NCBI RefSeq assembly: GCF_000767465.1 | Contig: NZ_CP009293.1 | Location: 124,001-188,000 of the forward strand | From: Novosphingobium pentaromativorans US6-1 | GTDB lineage: Bacteria; Pseudomonadota; Alphaproteobacteria; Sphingomonadales; Sphingomonadaceae | Direction of reading: 5' to 3' | DNA: 64,000 bases | In this document: positions 1 to 9,738 of the stretch, piece after piece | Numbering within the stretch: the stretch's first letter is position 1 | How the letters are laid out: the number at the start of each line of letters is the position of its first letter | Notes under the pieces: generated by a model | The model's input: the letters and a program-made list of their open reading frames with translations, nothing else | Told to the model about the DNA's origin: nothing | Database searches by the model: none | Program-made: the position numbers and the translations under genes

Positions 1-1293
1 CGCTCGCTCGGGATCGACTGCTGCCTTCATCGCCAAGGCAAAGAGCGCGCCTTCCATTGGATCCCCCTCGACGCGCCATTCGTCACTAAGCTTGTGCAGC
101 GAGGCGTCATTGCAGAGCAATCCGCAGCGGATTAGCGGCATCGCGTTCGCCATCGCCTCGGTCTGGTCGCCCGGCCCGTCGATCGTGATATGGCCCTCGG
201 GGACATAGCCGGACCCGGTAGCCAGCATGGTATGGCGCGCGGTAATGATCCGGCGCGCTGTCATCTCGTTGCGGGTAAGCGTGCCGGTCTTGTCGGTGCA
301 GATCACCGACGTCGCACCGAGCGTTTCGACGGCAGGCAGTTTGCGGATGACGGCATTGCGCCCCGCCATCCGCCGAACGCCTATCGCGAGTGTGATGGTT
401 ATGACAGCCGGCAGGCCCTCCGGCACGATACCTACGGCGAGCGCGACCACGGCGATCAGAGCGTTGATCCAGTCGTAGCTTCTGAAGAGGACGGCAAAGG
501 CGAAGAGCGCCAGACCACCGGCCAGCACAAACCAGGTAAAGCGACGTGCGAAATGATCGATCTGCTTCAGAAGCGGGGTCGCGGTCTGCTCGACGGACTG
601 GATCAGCGAGCTGATACGACCGATCTGGGTATGCGTCCCGGTGGCGACGGCTATGCCATGTGCCTGGCCTGCAGCAGCCAAAGTGCCGGAGAATGCCATG
701 TTCTGCCGATCGGCAAGTTCGGTCTCCACGGGCAGCACTGCTTCATGCTTTTCTGCAGCTACCGATTCACCGGTGAGGAGAGCCTCGTCGATGAGAAGCC
801 GCCGCGCATGGAGAAGCCTGAGGTCCGCCGGGACACGGTCGCCGGCCTCTATCAACACGAAATCGCCAGGCACGATCTCCGCAACCGCGATTGTCTGCCG
901 GATGCCGTCTCGGACAACGCTCGCTTTCGGCGCGATCAGCTGCTGGATCGCTTCTAGAGCCTGTTCAGCCTTTCCCTCCTGAATGTGCCCGATAATGGCA
1001 TTGACGATCACGACAGCGACGATGACAGCGGCATCGACCACTTGGTCGAGCAGCGCCGCGGCAAGTGCTCCGGCCAGCAGGACATAGATTAGCGTGTTGT
1101 TGAACTGCGCGAGAAAGCGCAGCAGCGGATTGCGGCGTGCGGCCTTGGGGAGCGCATTGGGTCCGAAACAGCTTGCCTGACGGTCGACTTCGTCGCTCGA
1201 GAGACCGGTGAGGCCAATGCCGAGGAGCGAACCGATCTCGTCGCCGGCCAATGCATGCCAGTCCGCTTCTTCCAAATCGACGGGTCCCGACAT
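1..1293 (-). CDS. P2-type cation-transporting ATPase, N-terminal part (runs off window)
   Basis: The reading frame stays open from an ATG at 1293 to base 1, giving 431 codons; the C-terminal half lies outside the window. Visible parts are the cation-ATPase N-terminal domain, paired membrane helices near residues 60-100, the actuator motif LLTGES, the M4 motif PEGLPAVITITLA, and the phosphorylation motif DKTGTLT with Asp at about residue 334. PEGLP in M4 is typical of Ca2+/Na+-like P2 pumps rather than MgtA, which has PELLP. The start is backed by AAGGAGG a few bases upstream. It pumps a cation across the inner membrane using ATP; the ion is inferred only by family. It lies at the edge of a stress island beside a universal stress protein and an MgtA-type pump on the same strand. 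Confidence 0.88.
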   Translation of the reverse strand, partial: MSGPVDLEEADWHALAGDEIGSLLGIGLTGLSSDEVDRQASCFGPNALPKAARRNPLLRFLAQFNNTLIYVLLAGALAAALLDQVVDAAVIVAVVIVNAIIGHIQEGKAEQALEAIQQLIAPKASVVRDGIRQTIAVAEIVPGDFVLIEAGDRVPADLRLLHARRLLIDEALLTGESVAAEKHEAVLPVETELADRQNMAFSGTLAAAGQAHGIAVATGTHTQIGRISSLIQSVEQTATPLLKQIDHFARRFTWFVLAGGLALFAFAVLFRSYDWINALIAVVALAVGIVPEGLPAVITITLAIGVRRMAGRNAVIRKLPAVETLGATSVICTDKTGTLTRNEMTARRIITARHTMLATGSGYVPEGHITIDGPGDQTEAMANAMPLIRCGLLCNDASLHKLSDEWRVEGDPMEGALFALAMKAAVDPERA

Positions 1294-1547
1294 GGGGCCT
1301 CCTTGTGTGTTCTGGGCGACGGGATAAGCACGGGGCACGCCGCGCGGGGAGTCGCCGTTCAGATCCCGCTGTGCGCTTCAGTGTCGTTGCTTTTGGTCGA
1401 CAATGCCTGCTGGACGAATATGCAAACGTAGGCCCGCGCTTGTTGTGAGCTTCGTTTCGTCCACCTGCCGGGTCAATTGCTCGCGGAAGTAGGAAAACAT
1501 CGCGAAACCTCCGACGATATCGGGGCAGCGCGAGCCGGCAAATCCGC

Positions 1548-2363
1548 TCAATGGCTCATAAGAATGGGTAGCGGCGCGCCATCGATCAGATCGTGGGTAA
1601 CCCCGCCAAGGAACAGTTCGCGCAGGCGCGAATGCGCCGACGCACCGATCGCGAGCAGATCGGCATGGTGGCGCCGTGCGAAATCGACCAGAATTTCGGA
1701 CTCGTTCTGCCCTACGGAAGACAGCGCGTGAACGGTCACCTCGAACCCGTGACGGCTCAGGTTACGAGCGATATCGGCGCCTGGCTCCGATCCATGACCA
1801 GTGGTGCTTGGCTTGGCGTCGACGAGGAGGACATCGATCTTTGCGCCCGGTTGCGCGAGTTGCAGCGCATCGCCCAACGCCCGCGTGGACTCCCGGGTCG
1901 CATTCCATCCAATTGCGAGATGCGTGAACGGGTGGGGTTTCCATTGTGGCGGGAGGACGATCACCGGCCGTCCCGAGGACAGCGTGATATTCTCGAAAAG
2001 CCGTCGGCGAAGAGACTTATCGGCATAGGCGTCCGCTGGCCCGAACAGGACCAGGTCGGCGTAGCGTGCCTGGACCGGTGCTTTGTCCAGTACCGAGCCA
2101 GTACCATCGCTCAAAGTCCGCACTTCGAAGCCGTCGCGCTCGCCGATTTTGGTTACCTTTGCTTGCTTTGCCTTGACCGCCTCGAGATAGTCCGAAAAGA
2201 GGAAATAGGGCTGCGCGTAGGCCAGGGCATAGTTGGGTGTTTGGATTGCGGATAGGATCGCGACAGTCAGATGCGCTTCGTGATAACGCGCGAATTCGCG
2301 CGCATCCTTGAGGAACTGCTCATCTTCATCGCCGATGTCGATGATCGCCAACACATCCTTCAC
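1548..2363 (-). CDS. Tandem-domain universal stress protein
   Basis: A 271-residue protein with two UspA-like alpha/beta domains. The C-terminal one ends in the nucleotide-loop and tail pattern GAxAHSRLRELFLGGVT followed by LPILMSH. I start it at the GTG at 2363, which has AAGGAG nine bases upstream and gives MKDVLAIID, matching the start of the paralogue at 37389-38216 (MLKDLVAIVD). A TTG further upstream (2387) would add eight residues but has no ribosome binding site. Family members bind ATP or AMP and support survival under starvation, redox or hypoxic stress; the exact role here is unknown. It is one of five intact USP genes in the window. Confidence 0.88.
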   Translation of the reverse strand: MKDVLAIIDIGDEDEQFLKDAREFARYHEAHLTVAILSAIQTPNYALAYAQPYFLFSDYLEAVKAKQAKVTKIGERDGFEVRTLSDGTGSVLDKAPVQARYADLVLFGPADAYADKSLRRRLFENITLSSGRPVIVLPPQWKPHPFTHLAIGWNATRESTRALGDALQLAQPGAKIDVLLVDAKPSTTGHGSEPGADIARNLSRHGFEVTVHALSSVGQNESEILVDFARRHHADLLAIGASAHSRLRELFLGGVTHDLIDGAPLPILMSH

Positions 2364-2617
2364 GGTCAGATACTCCTTGCGCACCAATGTCGGCGAGAAG
2401 GTCTATCATCCTGCCAAGCGATGCATTTGTGGAATATACGTATCAAGGCTGGTTGCGAGGATTCCGTCCCGCCTGTGCTGCCAGCCGCTGGCTACGCTCA
2501 CACAGGTTTGTGAAGTGGAAGAAGACAGCCAGGGCAAGCCAAAGAGTTTTGGATCGGGCAACCAGAGCGCCTGGCCTCCGCTTATGGCGGGTCAGTTTGT
2601 GTAGGCATGACGACAAC

Positions 2618-5176
2618 TCACGTCTGACGCTCGATACCAATGACTTGAGGCAGAACGCGACGGTCCCTCAACGCGAAGCGCTTGAGCAGTTCGGAAGAGA
2701 AAAGGTAGCCGAGAACGAGCAGTCCTATGCTGGCGAACACGGCGCCGCTGGGTAAGGCAAAGCCAAGGATACCTGACCACGGCAGCAGCACGAGTGAACT
2801 TGCGGCGGCAAGCCCGGCCAAAGCCGCCACCGTCATAACGATATGCGGCCGGCCGATCCATGCCGGCCGCGCGGTGCGGATGATGAAGACCACGAGGATT
2901 TGCGTTGCCATCGATTCGATGAACCAAGCGGCGCGGAACTCGGCAACGCCTGCATGGAAGACCTGGGTCAACAGGAAGAAGGTTGCGATGTCGAATAGGG
3001 ATGAGAGGGGACCCATGATCGCTGTAAACCGGACGAGGCCGGGCATATCCCAGCCGTGCGGACGGGCGAGGTCGCCAGCGTCAGCGTTGTCGAACGGAAT
3101 GCCGATCTGCGACATGTCGTAGATGAGGTTGTTGAGCAACACCTGGACGGCGGTTAGCGGGAGGAAAGGCAGCCAGAGCGAGGCCACCGCCATGGTCAGC
3201 ATATTCCCGAAATTCGAGCTGGTCCCCATCCTGATATATTTCATGATGTTCGCATAAGTGCGCCGTCCCTCCGCGACGCCCTTCGCGAGTACGCCAAGAT
3301 CCGCGGCGAGCAGGATCATGTCAGCGGCCTCGCGTGCGACATCCGTCGCACCTTCGACCGATACGCCGACATCTGCGGCGTGAATCGCGGGCGCGTCGTT
3401 GATCCCGTCACCGATGAACCCGACTGTATGGCCTCTTGCTTGCAGCGCGCGGACAATTCGCGTCTTTTGATCCGGCGTGACTCGGGCGAATAGGTCGACA
3501 TCATCGACCCGCGCCGCGAGGGCCGGATCGTTGAGCTTGGCGATTTCTTCGCCCGTCAGCACGCCTTCCACGGGGAGAGCAAGGACGGACACCAGATGTT
3601 GCACGACAGGCGCGGCGTCGCCCGAAACCACCTTGATACGAATGCCGGCAGCCTCGAGTCTTGCGACAGTCGCTGTTGCGCTCGGCTTGGGCGGATCAAC
3701 AAACACGCAGTAGCCAGCAAAAATCAGATCGTCATCACAGTCCGAGCCAATGCGCTCGGCACTGTCGGCCGGTTTCCAAGCCACTGCCAGCAGCCGCAAC
3801 CCTTGCGCCGCGCGATGACCCTCGATCTGGACGAGACTTGTCCGCATGCCGTCGTCCAGAGGCACTATTGCACCCGAACGATCCTGAGCATGGGCGCACA
3901 GGGCGAGAAGCGCCTCGGGCGCTCCCTTGACGATTTCGATCCGCCCGTTGGAGTTTTCCGCCAGAACCGAAACCCGCCGCCGCTCGAAGTCGAACGGCCT
4001 TTCGTCGATCTTCCGCCAGGCATCCATCGGCGGGCCGGTCATATGGTGAAGCAGGGCCTCGTCGAGAGGACTCTTCAAGCCGGTTTCGAACCGAGCGTTG
4101 ACCGCAGCGAGTTCCGCAACCCGGTCATCATCCTCCCCGTCGATCCCGGGGTATCCAACGAGGGCAATCTTCGCTTCGGTGAGTGTGCCGGTCTTGTCAG
4201 TGCACAAAATGTCCATTTGACCGAGGTCATGGATCGCCGATAGTCGCTTCACGACCACCTTCGCCCTTGCCATCCGCTGGGCACCGCGCGCGAGCGAGAC
4301 GGTCATGATCATAGGCAGGAGCTCAGGGGTGAGGCCAACCGCGAGCGCCATGGCGAACAGGAAAGTCTGAAGGGGAGGGCGGCCTAAAGCCAGATGGGTC
4401 AACAGGACGAAAAGAACCAGGAACAAGGTCATCCGCAAAATGAGGATGCCGAGCCTATGGATGCCACGCTCGAAGGCTGTTGGAGGTTGGGCACTCGCGA
4501 GCGAGCCCGCGATCGCACCAAAGCGCGTGCGTTGTCCGGTCGCGACAACAAGCATTGTCGCGGTTCCGCCGATGACCGATGTGCCATGAAACAGTGCATT
4601 GTGGGCATCGGCCATTTCGGACGCAGAAGCGGCCGGATCGGCGTGCTTCTCGGCCGGATAAGGTTCGCCGGTGAGCATGGCCTCGTTCAGTTGTGCGCCG
4701 TTGGCGCTCAGCACCAAGCCGTCTGCGGGAACGAGATCGCCTGCCGACAACGTCACGACGTCGCCAGCGACGATGTCGCGCACCGGCAGATCGGTGGCCT
4801 GGCCATCGCGCAGTACCGTGGCCCGAAGCGCAATGGACCGCTTCAATGCTTCGGCGGTTGCTTCCGCGCGGTGCTCCTGCAGCATGTCCAGGGCGGTCGA
4901 CAGCAGCACGACGAGGACAATGATCGCAAAGCTTGCAAGATCGCCCGTGGCGCCGGCGATCCCGGCGGCAACGAGCAGGATCGCTACGAGCGGGTTGGCG
5001 AGGCGGCGGAGAAGATCCGCCACGAGATGGCGGCGTTGACCCTCGGCAATCTGGTTCGGTCCGTCGCGTTCGAAGCGCTCGGTCGCCTCGGCTGTCGACA
5101 ATCCAGCGGCCGTTGCGCCGAGACGATCGCACGTGTCGGTAAGCGAAGCATGCCAGAATGCGGGCTCTTCACTCAT
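2618..5176 (-). CDS. mgtA: Magnesium-transporting P-type ATPase (MgtA/MgtB type)
   Basis: An 852-residue P3B-type ATPase, slightly shorter than the usual ~900. It has an N-terminal cation-ATPase domain, the actuator motif MLTGEP, the M4 motif PELLPMIMTVSLARGAQRMA characteristic of MgtA, and the phosphorylation site DKTGTLT with Asp near residue 327. The hinge motif GDGINDAPA and a C-terminal helix bundle are also present. It imports Mg2+ at the inner membrane at the cost of ATP. It starts at ATG 5176 without an obvious strong ribosome binding site. Same strand as the neighbouring USP and P2 ATPase. No MgtA leader-type riboswitch could be recognised in the short upstream region. Confidence 0.9.
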   Translation of the reverse strand: MSEEPAFWHASLTDTCDRLGATAAGLSTAEATERFERDGPNQIAEGQRRHLVADLLRRLANPLVAILLVAAGIAGATGDLASFAIIVLVVLLSTALDMLQEHRAEATAEALKRSIALRATVLRDGQATDLPVRDIVAGDVVTLSAGDLVPADGLVLSANGAQLNEAMLTGEPYPAEKHADPAASASEMADAHNALFHGTSVIGGTATMLVVATGQRTRFGAIAGSLASAQPPTAFERGIHRLGILILRMTLFLVLFVLLTHLALGRPPLQTFLFAMALAVGLTPELLPMIMTVSLARGAQRMARAKVVVKRLSAIHDLGQMDILCTDKTGTLTEAKIALVGYPGIDGEDDDRVAELAAVNARFETGLKSPLDEALLHHMTGPPMDAWRKIDERPFDFERRRVSVLAENSNGRIEIVKGAPEALLALCAHAQDRSGAIVPLDDGMRTSLVQIEGHRAAQGLRLLAVAWKPADSAERIGSDCDDDLIFAGYCVFVDPPKPSATATVARLEAAGIRIKVVSGDAAPVVQHLVSVLALPVEGVLTGEEIAKLNDPALAARVDDVDLFARVTPDQKTRIVRALQARGHTVGFIGDGINDAPAIHAADVGVSVEGATDVAREAADMILLAADLGVLAKGVAEGRRTYANIMKYIRMGTSSNFGNMLTMAVASLWLPFLPLTAVQVLLNNLIYDMSQIGIPFDNADAGDLARPHGWDMPGLVRFTAIMGPLSSLFDIATFFLLTQVFHAGVAEFRAAWFIESMATQILVVFIIRTARPAWIGRPHIVMTVAALAGLAAASSLVLLPWSGILGFALPSGAVFASIGLLVLGYLFSSELLKRFALRDRRVLPQVIGIERQT

Positions 5177-5360
5177 AAAGTCGATCTAGCGGGGATGGTC
5201 TGAGCAGATCACGGTTGTTCGTGATCGGACTGCCGGGAATGGCTTTACCAATTCGTTCGGTAAGCGCATCGCAATGCCCATGTTCGTTGTAGCCACATCG
5301 ATTTCGAGGATCGAGCAAATTGCCGACGATGGATCGGGTGGCATCGAGGCGGTTGGCCGC

Positions 5361-6392
5361 TCAGGCCTTCATATCGAGGACGACGCGGCCCTCGATCAGA
5401 CCCTTGTGCATGCGTTCGAACACAGTGTTGATCTCCGACAGCCGTGCCGTCTCCACCGTCGCTTGAACCTTGCCCTGCGCCGCAAAATCGATGGATTCCT
5501 GTAGGTCGAGCCGTGTCCCCACGATGGAGCCGCGCACGGTGATGCCGTTCAGCACCATGCCGAAGATGTTGAGCGGGAAATCTCCGGGCGGCAGGCCGTT
5601 GAGCGCGACCGTGCCGCCGCGGGCGACGACGCCAACGGCCTGCGCGAAGGCATTCTCGCTGACCGCCGTCACGAGTGCGCCGTTCACGCCCCCGCCGGTT
5701 TCGCGTTTGATGACCTCGGCCGGGTTTTCGTTTCGTGCATTGACGGTGATGGTTGCGCCGAGCCGCCTGGCAAGATCGAGCTTGGCGTCATCGATGTCGA
5801 TCGCCGCCACATTCAAACCCATGGCCTTGGCATATTGCACAGCCATGTGGCCCAGCCCACCGATGCCGCTGATCGCGACATAGTCGCCGGGCTTGGTGTC
5901 GGTCATCTTCAGTCCCTTGTAGACCGTGACGCCGGCGCACAGAATCGGGGCGATCTCGATGAAGCTGATGCTGCCCGGCAGATGGCCGACATAATTTGGG
6001 TCGGCGACCACATAGTCGGCAAAGCCGCCGTTGACCGAATAGCCGGTATTGAGTTGGGTTTCACACAGCGTCTCCCAGCCGCCCAGGCAATGCACACAAT
6101 GGCCGCAGGCGGTGTAGAGCCAAGGAACGCCTACCCGGTCACCCTCCTTGACATGGGTCACGCCTGCGCCAACCTGTGACACGAAGCCCACGCCTTCATG
6201 GCCGGGAATGAAAGGCGGATTGGGCTTTACGGGCCAATCGCCTTCGGCTGCGTGCAGATCGGTGTGGCAAACGCCTGAGGCCTGGATGGCGACCTGGATC
6301 TGGCCTGGACCGGCTTGGGGTACGGGCACCTCGTCGATCGTAAGCGGCTCGCCGAATTGGCGGACAACGGCTGCCTTCATGGTCTTGGGCAT
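5361..6392 (-). CDS. adhP: Zinc-dependent alcohol dehydrogenase (AdhP type)
   Basis: A 343-residue medium-chain dehydrogenase. The catalytic zinc ligands are in GVCHTDLH (Cys near residue 43) and GHEGVG. The structural zinc site is a [15 protein letters not shown] cluster. The NAD-binding glycine motif [17 protein letters not shown] follows. It interconverts primary alcohols such as ethanol and their aldehydes with NAD(H), and fits either fermentative NADH disposal or alcohol oxidation. ATG 6392 has AAGGAA seven bases upstream. A second related dehydrogenase gene at 7665-8647 is frameshifted, so this is the only intact copy in the window. Confidence 0.93.
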   Translation of the reverse strand: MPKTMKAAVVRQFGEPLTIDEVPVPQAGPGQIQVAIQASGVCHTDLHAAEGDWPVKPNPPFIPGHEGVGFVSQVGAGVTHVKEGDRVGVPWLYTACGHCVHCLGGWETLCETQLNTGYSVNGGFADYVVADPNYVGHLPGSISFIEIAPILCAGVTVYKGLKMTDTKPGDYVAISGIGGLGHMAVQYAKAMGLNVAAIDIDDAKLDLARRLGATITVNARNENPAEVIKRETGGGVNGALVTAVSENAFAQAVGVVARGGTVALNGLPPGDFPLNIFGMVLNGITVRGSIVGTRLDLQESIDFAAQGKVQATVETARLSEINTVFERMHKGLIEGRVVLDMKA

Positions 6393-6446
6393 TGGGTGTT
6401 CCTTTTGGAGCGGATGGCTCCCTCATCGAGCGGCGAGGGCATACCT

Positions 6447-6617
6447 TCAGTGGCCTAGAATAAGCGGCAGTTTGCTGGTGCTCAGCATTCGGCGTATAGC
6501 GCCCCCGAACAGGGCTTCGACGAGGCAGAGGAAGTGCCGGGCGGCAAACAGGTTGCGCAGATCGTCGATCGTCTCATGCAGCGTGACGTCGGTGACTGTA
6601 TGTGAAGCTTTCTGCAT
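6447..6617 (-). pseudogene. Probable C-terminal remnant of a universal stress protein (56 codons)
   Basis: An open frame of 56 codons from ATG 6617 with AGAGG upstream. Its last 22 residues (ALFGGAIRRML then SKLPLILGH) match the tail of the USP family: the glycine-rich nucleotide loop, helix and final beta strand, as in the intact paralogues here. The residues before it do not align with USP. I read it as the broken end of another USP gene, upstream of and on the same strand as adhP. It could instead be a genuine small protein that merely resembles the USP tail. Confidence 0.4.
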
Positions 6618-6936
6618 GGCGCACCTCTGATGACGCTGCATCTTTTCCGCGAACGCAGCGGAGTGAGTATCCGCAATGATACTTAAAACGGGCGGAGCCG
6701 ACGCATCGATCCGCGGCGCCGCGACGATTTGAGAACGCCCTAACTGATGTTCATTTCGAGGTCCGTAAACTTACGGAATGCCGCTCATGTGCGTGGCGCT
6801 AAGACTGCGTCGCGACGGGCTCCGGGCAGTAAAAGGCGACTTTGCCCTGCGCTTGCCGCGTCGATTTATCCATCAATCGGCCGCTCAACCTAATGTCGAA
6901 ACGTTCCGAGCGTTCAAAGACTTACGGAGAAGCATC
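6618..6936. promoter_or_regulatory. Divergent intergenic region with two inverted repeats upstream of the BON gene
   Basis: No gene is supported in these 319 bases. Two palindromes stand out. The first is AGTATC-N6-GATACT at 6666-6683. The second is TCCGTAA-AC-TTACGGA, perfect, at 6762-6777. The string ACTTACGGA recurs at 6920-6928, just before the BON ribosome binding site. These are candidate operators; the regulator is unknown. Confidence 0.4.
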
Positions 6937-7587
6937 ATGTCCAAGGATCGTCATCTTCAGGAAAGCGTTCTCGCCGAGTTGACCTGGGAGCCCAGCGTCA
7001 CCGCAGCCCATATCGGAGTCGCGGCTGATAATGGCGTGGTCACGCTGAGCGGCCACGTTACCAGTGTCGCCGAAAAGCATGCAGCGGAAGGTGCTGCCCG
7101 CAGGGTGAAGGGCGTCAAGGCCGTGGTCGAGGAAATCGAGGTTCGGCTGCCCGCCCATGCGAAGCGCCCGGACGAGGAAATCGCGGCAGCAGCGGTTCAT
7201 CGACTCGCGTGGGATGTCTCTCTTCCGCGCGATGCCATCAAGGCGCAGGTCGAAAAGGGATGGATTACGCTGACCGGCGAGGTCGACTGGCACTACCAGA
7301 AAGACAATGCCTCGCAGGCACTCCTGCGCCTGAATGGCGTGAGCGGCATTTCCAATAAGGTCGCGATCAAGCGCAAGGTCGACGTGAACAATATCAGCGA
7401 CGAGATCATGCATGCGCTGCATCGGTCGTGGTTTTTCGATCCGAAGACCGTCACGGTCAGCGCGGATGATGGCAAGGTCGTTCTGGCAGGGACGGTTACG
7501 TCGCCCCATGACAGGCAGGTGGCTGCTGCAACCGCCTGGGCCGCACCCGGCGTGACCGATGTCCGCAACGAAATCACGGTCGCCTAA
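6937..7587 (+). CDS. Triple BON-domain protein (OsmY-like)
   Basis: 216 residues from the ATG at 6937, which has GGAG ten bases upstream; an in-frame ATG at 6778 would add 53 residues unlike BON. There are three consecutive BON repeats at roughly residues 5-70, 78-145 and 150-215, each with the hydrophobic V-x-L-x-G-x-V pattern (VVTLSGHV, WITLTGEV, KVVLAGTV). No signal peptide is visible, unlike periplasmic OsmY, so it is probably cytoplasmic. BON proteins are linked to osmotic and general stress and to membrane association, with no enzymatic role. It faces the frameshifted dehydrogenase gene convergently, with a strong hairpin between them. Confidence 0.85.
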   Translation: MSKDRHLQESVLAELTWEPSVTAAHIGVAADNGVVTLSGHVTSVAEKHAAEGAARRVKGVKAVVEEIEVRLPAHAKRPDEEIAAAAVHRLAWDVSLPRDAIKAQVEKGWITLTGEVDWHYQKDNASQALLRLNGVSGISNKVAIKRKVDVNNISDEIMHALHRSWFFDPKTVTVSADDGKVVLAGTVTSPHDRQVAAATAWAAPGVTDVRNEITVA

Positions 7588-7633
7588 TTCCTCAAAGCGG
7601 CTCGGTCGTCAGTGCGTGTCCGATCATGGGTAG

Positions 7634-7658
7634 CCGGGCCGGCCGGGAGCCGGCCCGG
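7634..7658. terminator. Strong GC-rich hairpin between convergent genes
   Basis: A perfect 10-bp inverted repeat, CCGGGCCGGC and GCCGGCCCGG, with a 5-base loop. It sits between the BON gene stop (7587, plus strand) and the dehydrogenase pseudogene stop (7665, minus strand), so it could terminate both. There is no clear U-tract on either side, so intrinsic termination is only probable. Confidence 0.6.
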
Positions 7659-7664
7659 ACAAAG

Positions 7665-8647
7665 CTATGGAACGAGGACGGCCGCGCCTTCGAACCGTCC
7701 TGCTCTAAGGTCGCTCAGCGCCTGATTGGCCTGATCGAGAGCATAGCGGTTCGCACGCGTGACGATGCCGATCCTCGGCGCCAGCCCGAGGAAGTCGAGA
7801 CCATCCTGGCGCGTCAGGTTGGCGACCGACATTATCTGCCGTTCTCCCCACAACAGGTCATAGGGGAAGCCTGGTATCTCGCTCATGTGAATGCCGGCGC
7901 ACACGACGCGTCCGCCTTTGCGCAGTGCTTTGAGGGCAGCAGGAACAAGCTCGCCGGAGGTCGCATAGATGATGGCCGCGTCAAGAGGCTCGGGCGGCTG
8001 TTCGTCGGAGCCGCCTGCCCAGGTGACACCGAGGGATCTGGCGAACGCCTGGGTGGTGACATCCCCGGGGCGGGTGAAAGCAAAAACGGAACGGCCCTGC
8101 CATCGCGCCACCTGCGCGACGATATGCGCGGCAGCGCCAAACCCGTAGAGCCCGACCCGATGCCCTTCGCCGGCCATGACGAGCGAGCGCCAGCCGATCA
8201 GGCCGGCGCACAGAAGAGGGGCCAGTGACATGTCATCATCTGTCTTGCCGAGTGGAAAGGCGTAGCGCGCGTCGGCGATCGCCGACGTCGCGAACCCACC
8301 ATCGCGCGTGAAACCGGTGAAAAGGGGGTGGTCGCAAAGGTTTTCCCGCCCCGCCATGCAATAGGAACAGGCTCCGCAACTATGCCCAAGCCAGGGAATC
8401 CCGACCCGGTCTCCCAATCCCAGTCCTCGTACGCCCTCACCGAGCGCATCGATGCGGCCGACGATTTCATGACAGGGAATGATGGGAAGGACGGGGTTGG
8501 GTAGATCGCCATCGACAACATGGAGATCGGTCCGGCAGACAGCGCATGCGGAGACTTTGACGCGGATCTCTCCCGGTCCCGGCGAGCGTCCGGAAGGTCG
8601 GTCCAGACGAGGGGCCGACCAAGTTCGTTCAGCACCATCGCCTGCAT
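7665..8647 (-). pseudogene. Zinc-dependent alcohol dehydrogenase, frameshifted near its N terminus
   Basis: The start at 8647 reads MQAMVLNELGRPLVWTDLPD, then loses the family sequence. In the next frame the protein resumes as GPGEIRVKVSACAVCRTDLH and continues uninterrupted through GDRVGIPWLG, the structural zinc cysteines, the glycine-rich NAD fold and a normal C terminus at 7665. One missing base at about 8588-8590 explains it: adding one C after GAC gives LPDRSPGPGE. The enzyme would be an NAD(P)-dependent alcohol dehydrogenase of the AdhA/AdhP group. Only one lesion is visible, so either recent inactivation or a sequencing error is possible. It lies upstream of adhP on the same strand. 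Confidence 0.85.
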
Positions 8648-8677
8648 GTTGATGTCAGACCTTTGCCAGCTTTGTTA

Positions 8678-9508
8678 TTAATGGGAGAGGAGGGCGCACC
8701 GGTTGGCGGCCAGAAGAAGATCGGCGGTGACTCCACCCATCACCCATTCGCGCAGACGGCTATGGCCGTAGGCGCCCGCCACGATCACGTCGGCGGACTG
8801 CTCCTGCGCAACGGCTTCGATCGCGGACGCATCGTCACCTGTGGCGCGCACCACAAGCGGTACAGCCGCGATACCGTGGCGCTTGAACCAGTCCGCGACA
8901 TCGTCGAGTCGCTTGCCCGCCTGCGCCGTATCGTCTTCCGAGGCGATCTCGACGAGCGTGACGTGCGATGCCATTTCCAGCAGGGGCAGGGCGTCGAGCG
9001 TTGCCCGCCTCGCCTCCCGGCTATCCTTCCACGCAATCATCACCCGGTCAGGTGTGAGCCTGGTCGCGCCGGCGGGCACAACAAGAACCGGCCGACCGGC
9101 GCGGATGATCAAGTCACCCATATCGACGTTTCGCGTCCGATCGAGCAGAGAGCCGCCCCGGTCCGGTTTTGAGATCAGGAGATCCGCGCTGCGGACCTCT
9201 TCGCCGATGTAGTCGGCGATCGATGCGCTGGTAATCGCAAACCGCCAGTCGAGATCGGTCACTCTGTCGCCGAGCACCGCCCGGAATTCCGTTTCAGCTG
9301 CGGCGGCCTCCTGCTGAATCTCCGCGCGATTTTGGTCCAGCACCGCGCCGGATATGAAGCCGTCGCCATAGACATATTGGATCGGCTGGCATGCGGCGAT
9401 GCCGATTACGCTCGCCTGAAACCGCTCGGCGAGGTCGCCGGTGATCGTCAGCAGATCGGCATTCGATTTGCCGAGCTCGAGGTGGACCATCATCGTAGCA
9501 TAGCTCAT
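8678..9508 (-). CDS. Tandem-domain universal stress protein
   Basis: 276 residues from ATG 9508, with AGGAG nine bases upstream; an in-frame start seven codons earlier lacks a ribosome binding site. Two UspA folds: the N-terminal one begins MSYATMMVHLEL and the C-terminal one carries the nucleotide-binding signature GAYGHSRLREWVMGGVT. The middle segment PVLVVPAGA is the typical end of a first domain. Cytoplasmic stress protein; ligand and trigger are not deducible. It is followed 30 bases downstream by the dehydrogenase pseudogene on the same strand, so the two may once have been one transcript. Confidence 0.9.
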   Translation of the reverse strand: MSYATMMVHLELGKSNADLLTITGDLAERFQASVIGIAACQPIQYVYGDGFISGAVLDQNRAEIQQEAAAAETEFRAVLGDRVTDLDWRFAITSASIADYIGEEVRSADLLISKPDRGGSLLDRTRNVDMGDLIIRAGRPVLVVPAGATRLTPDRVMIAWKDSREARRATLDALPLLEMASHVTLVEIASEDDTAQAGKRLDDVADWFKRHGIAAVPLVVRATGDDASAIEAVAQEQSADVIVAGAYGHSRLREWVMGGVTADLLLAANRCALLSH

Positions 9509-9738
9509 CGGGGTATCTCCTGTAATCATCTCCGGCCTCTGCCCGCGTTCGCGTATTACCGGGCCGGCATAACCAATGGATACGCACTAAATCTAAGCCG
9601 CCCGCCCAAAGCCAAATATCGGGTGATATACTTATCTCCGCGCTGGCCACGTGATCGTGAGCGGCTGAGCTGTTGTACGCTGCGACTGCCATCCGGCTGG
9701 AGCATTGATGGTAAACAAGTTCGACTGCACTCAATGAC

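Noticed and set aside
6778..6936. Upstream extension of the BON protein from ATG 6778
   Set aside because: The extra 53 residues are Arg/Leu-rich and overlap palindromic regulatory DNA; the ATG at 6937 has a good ribosome binding site.
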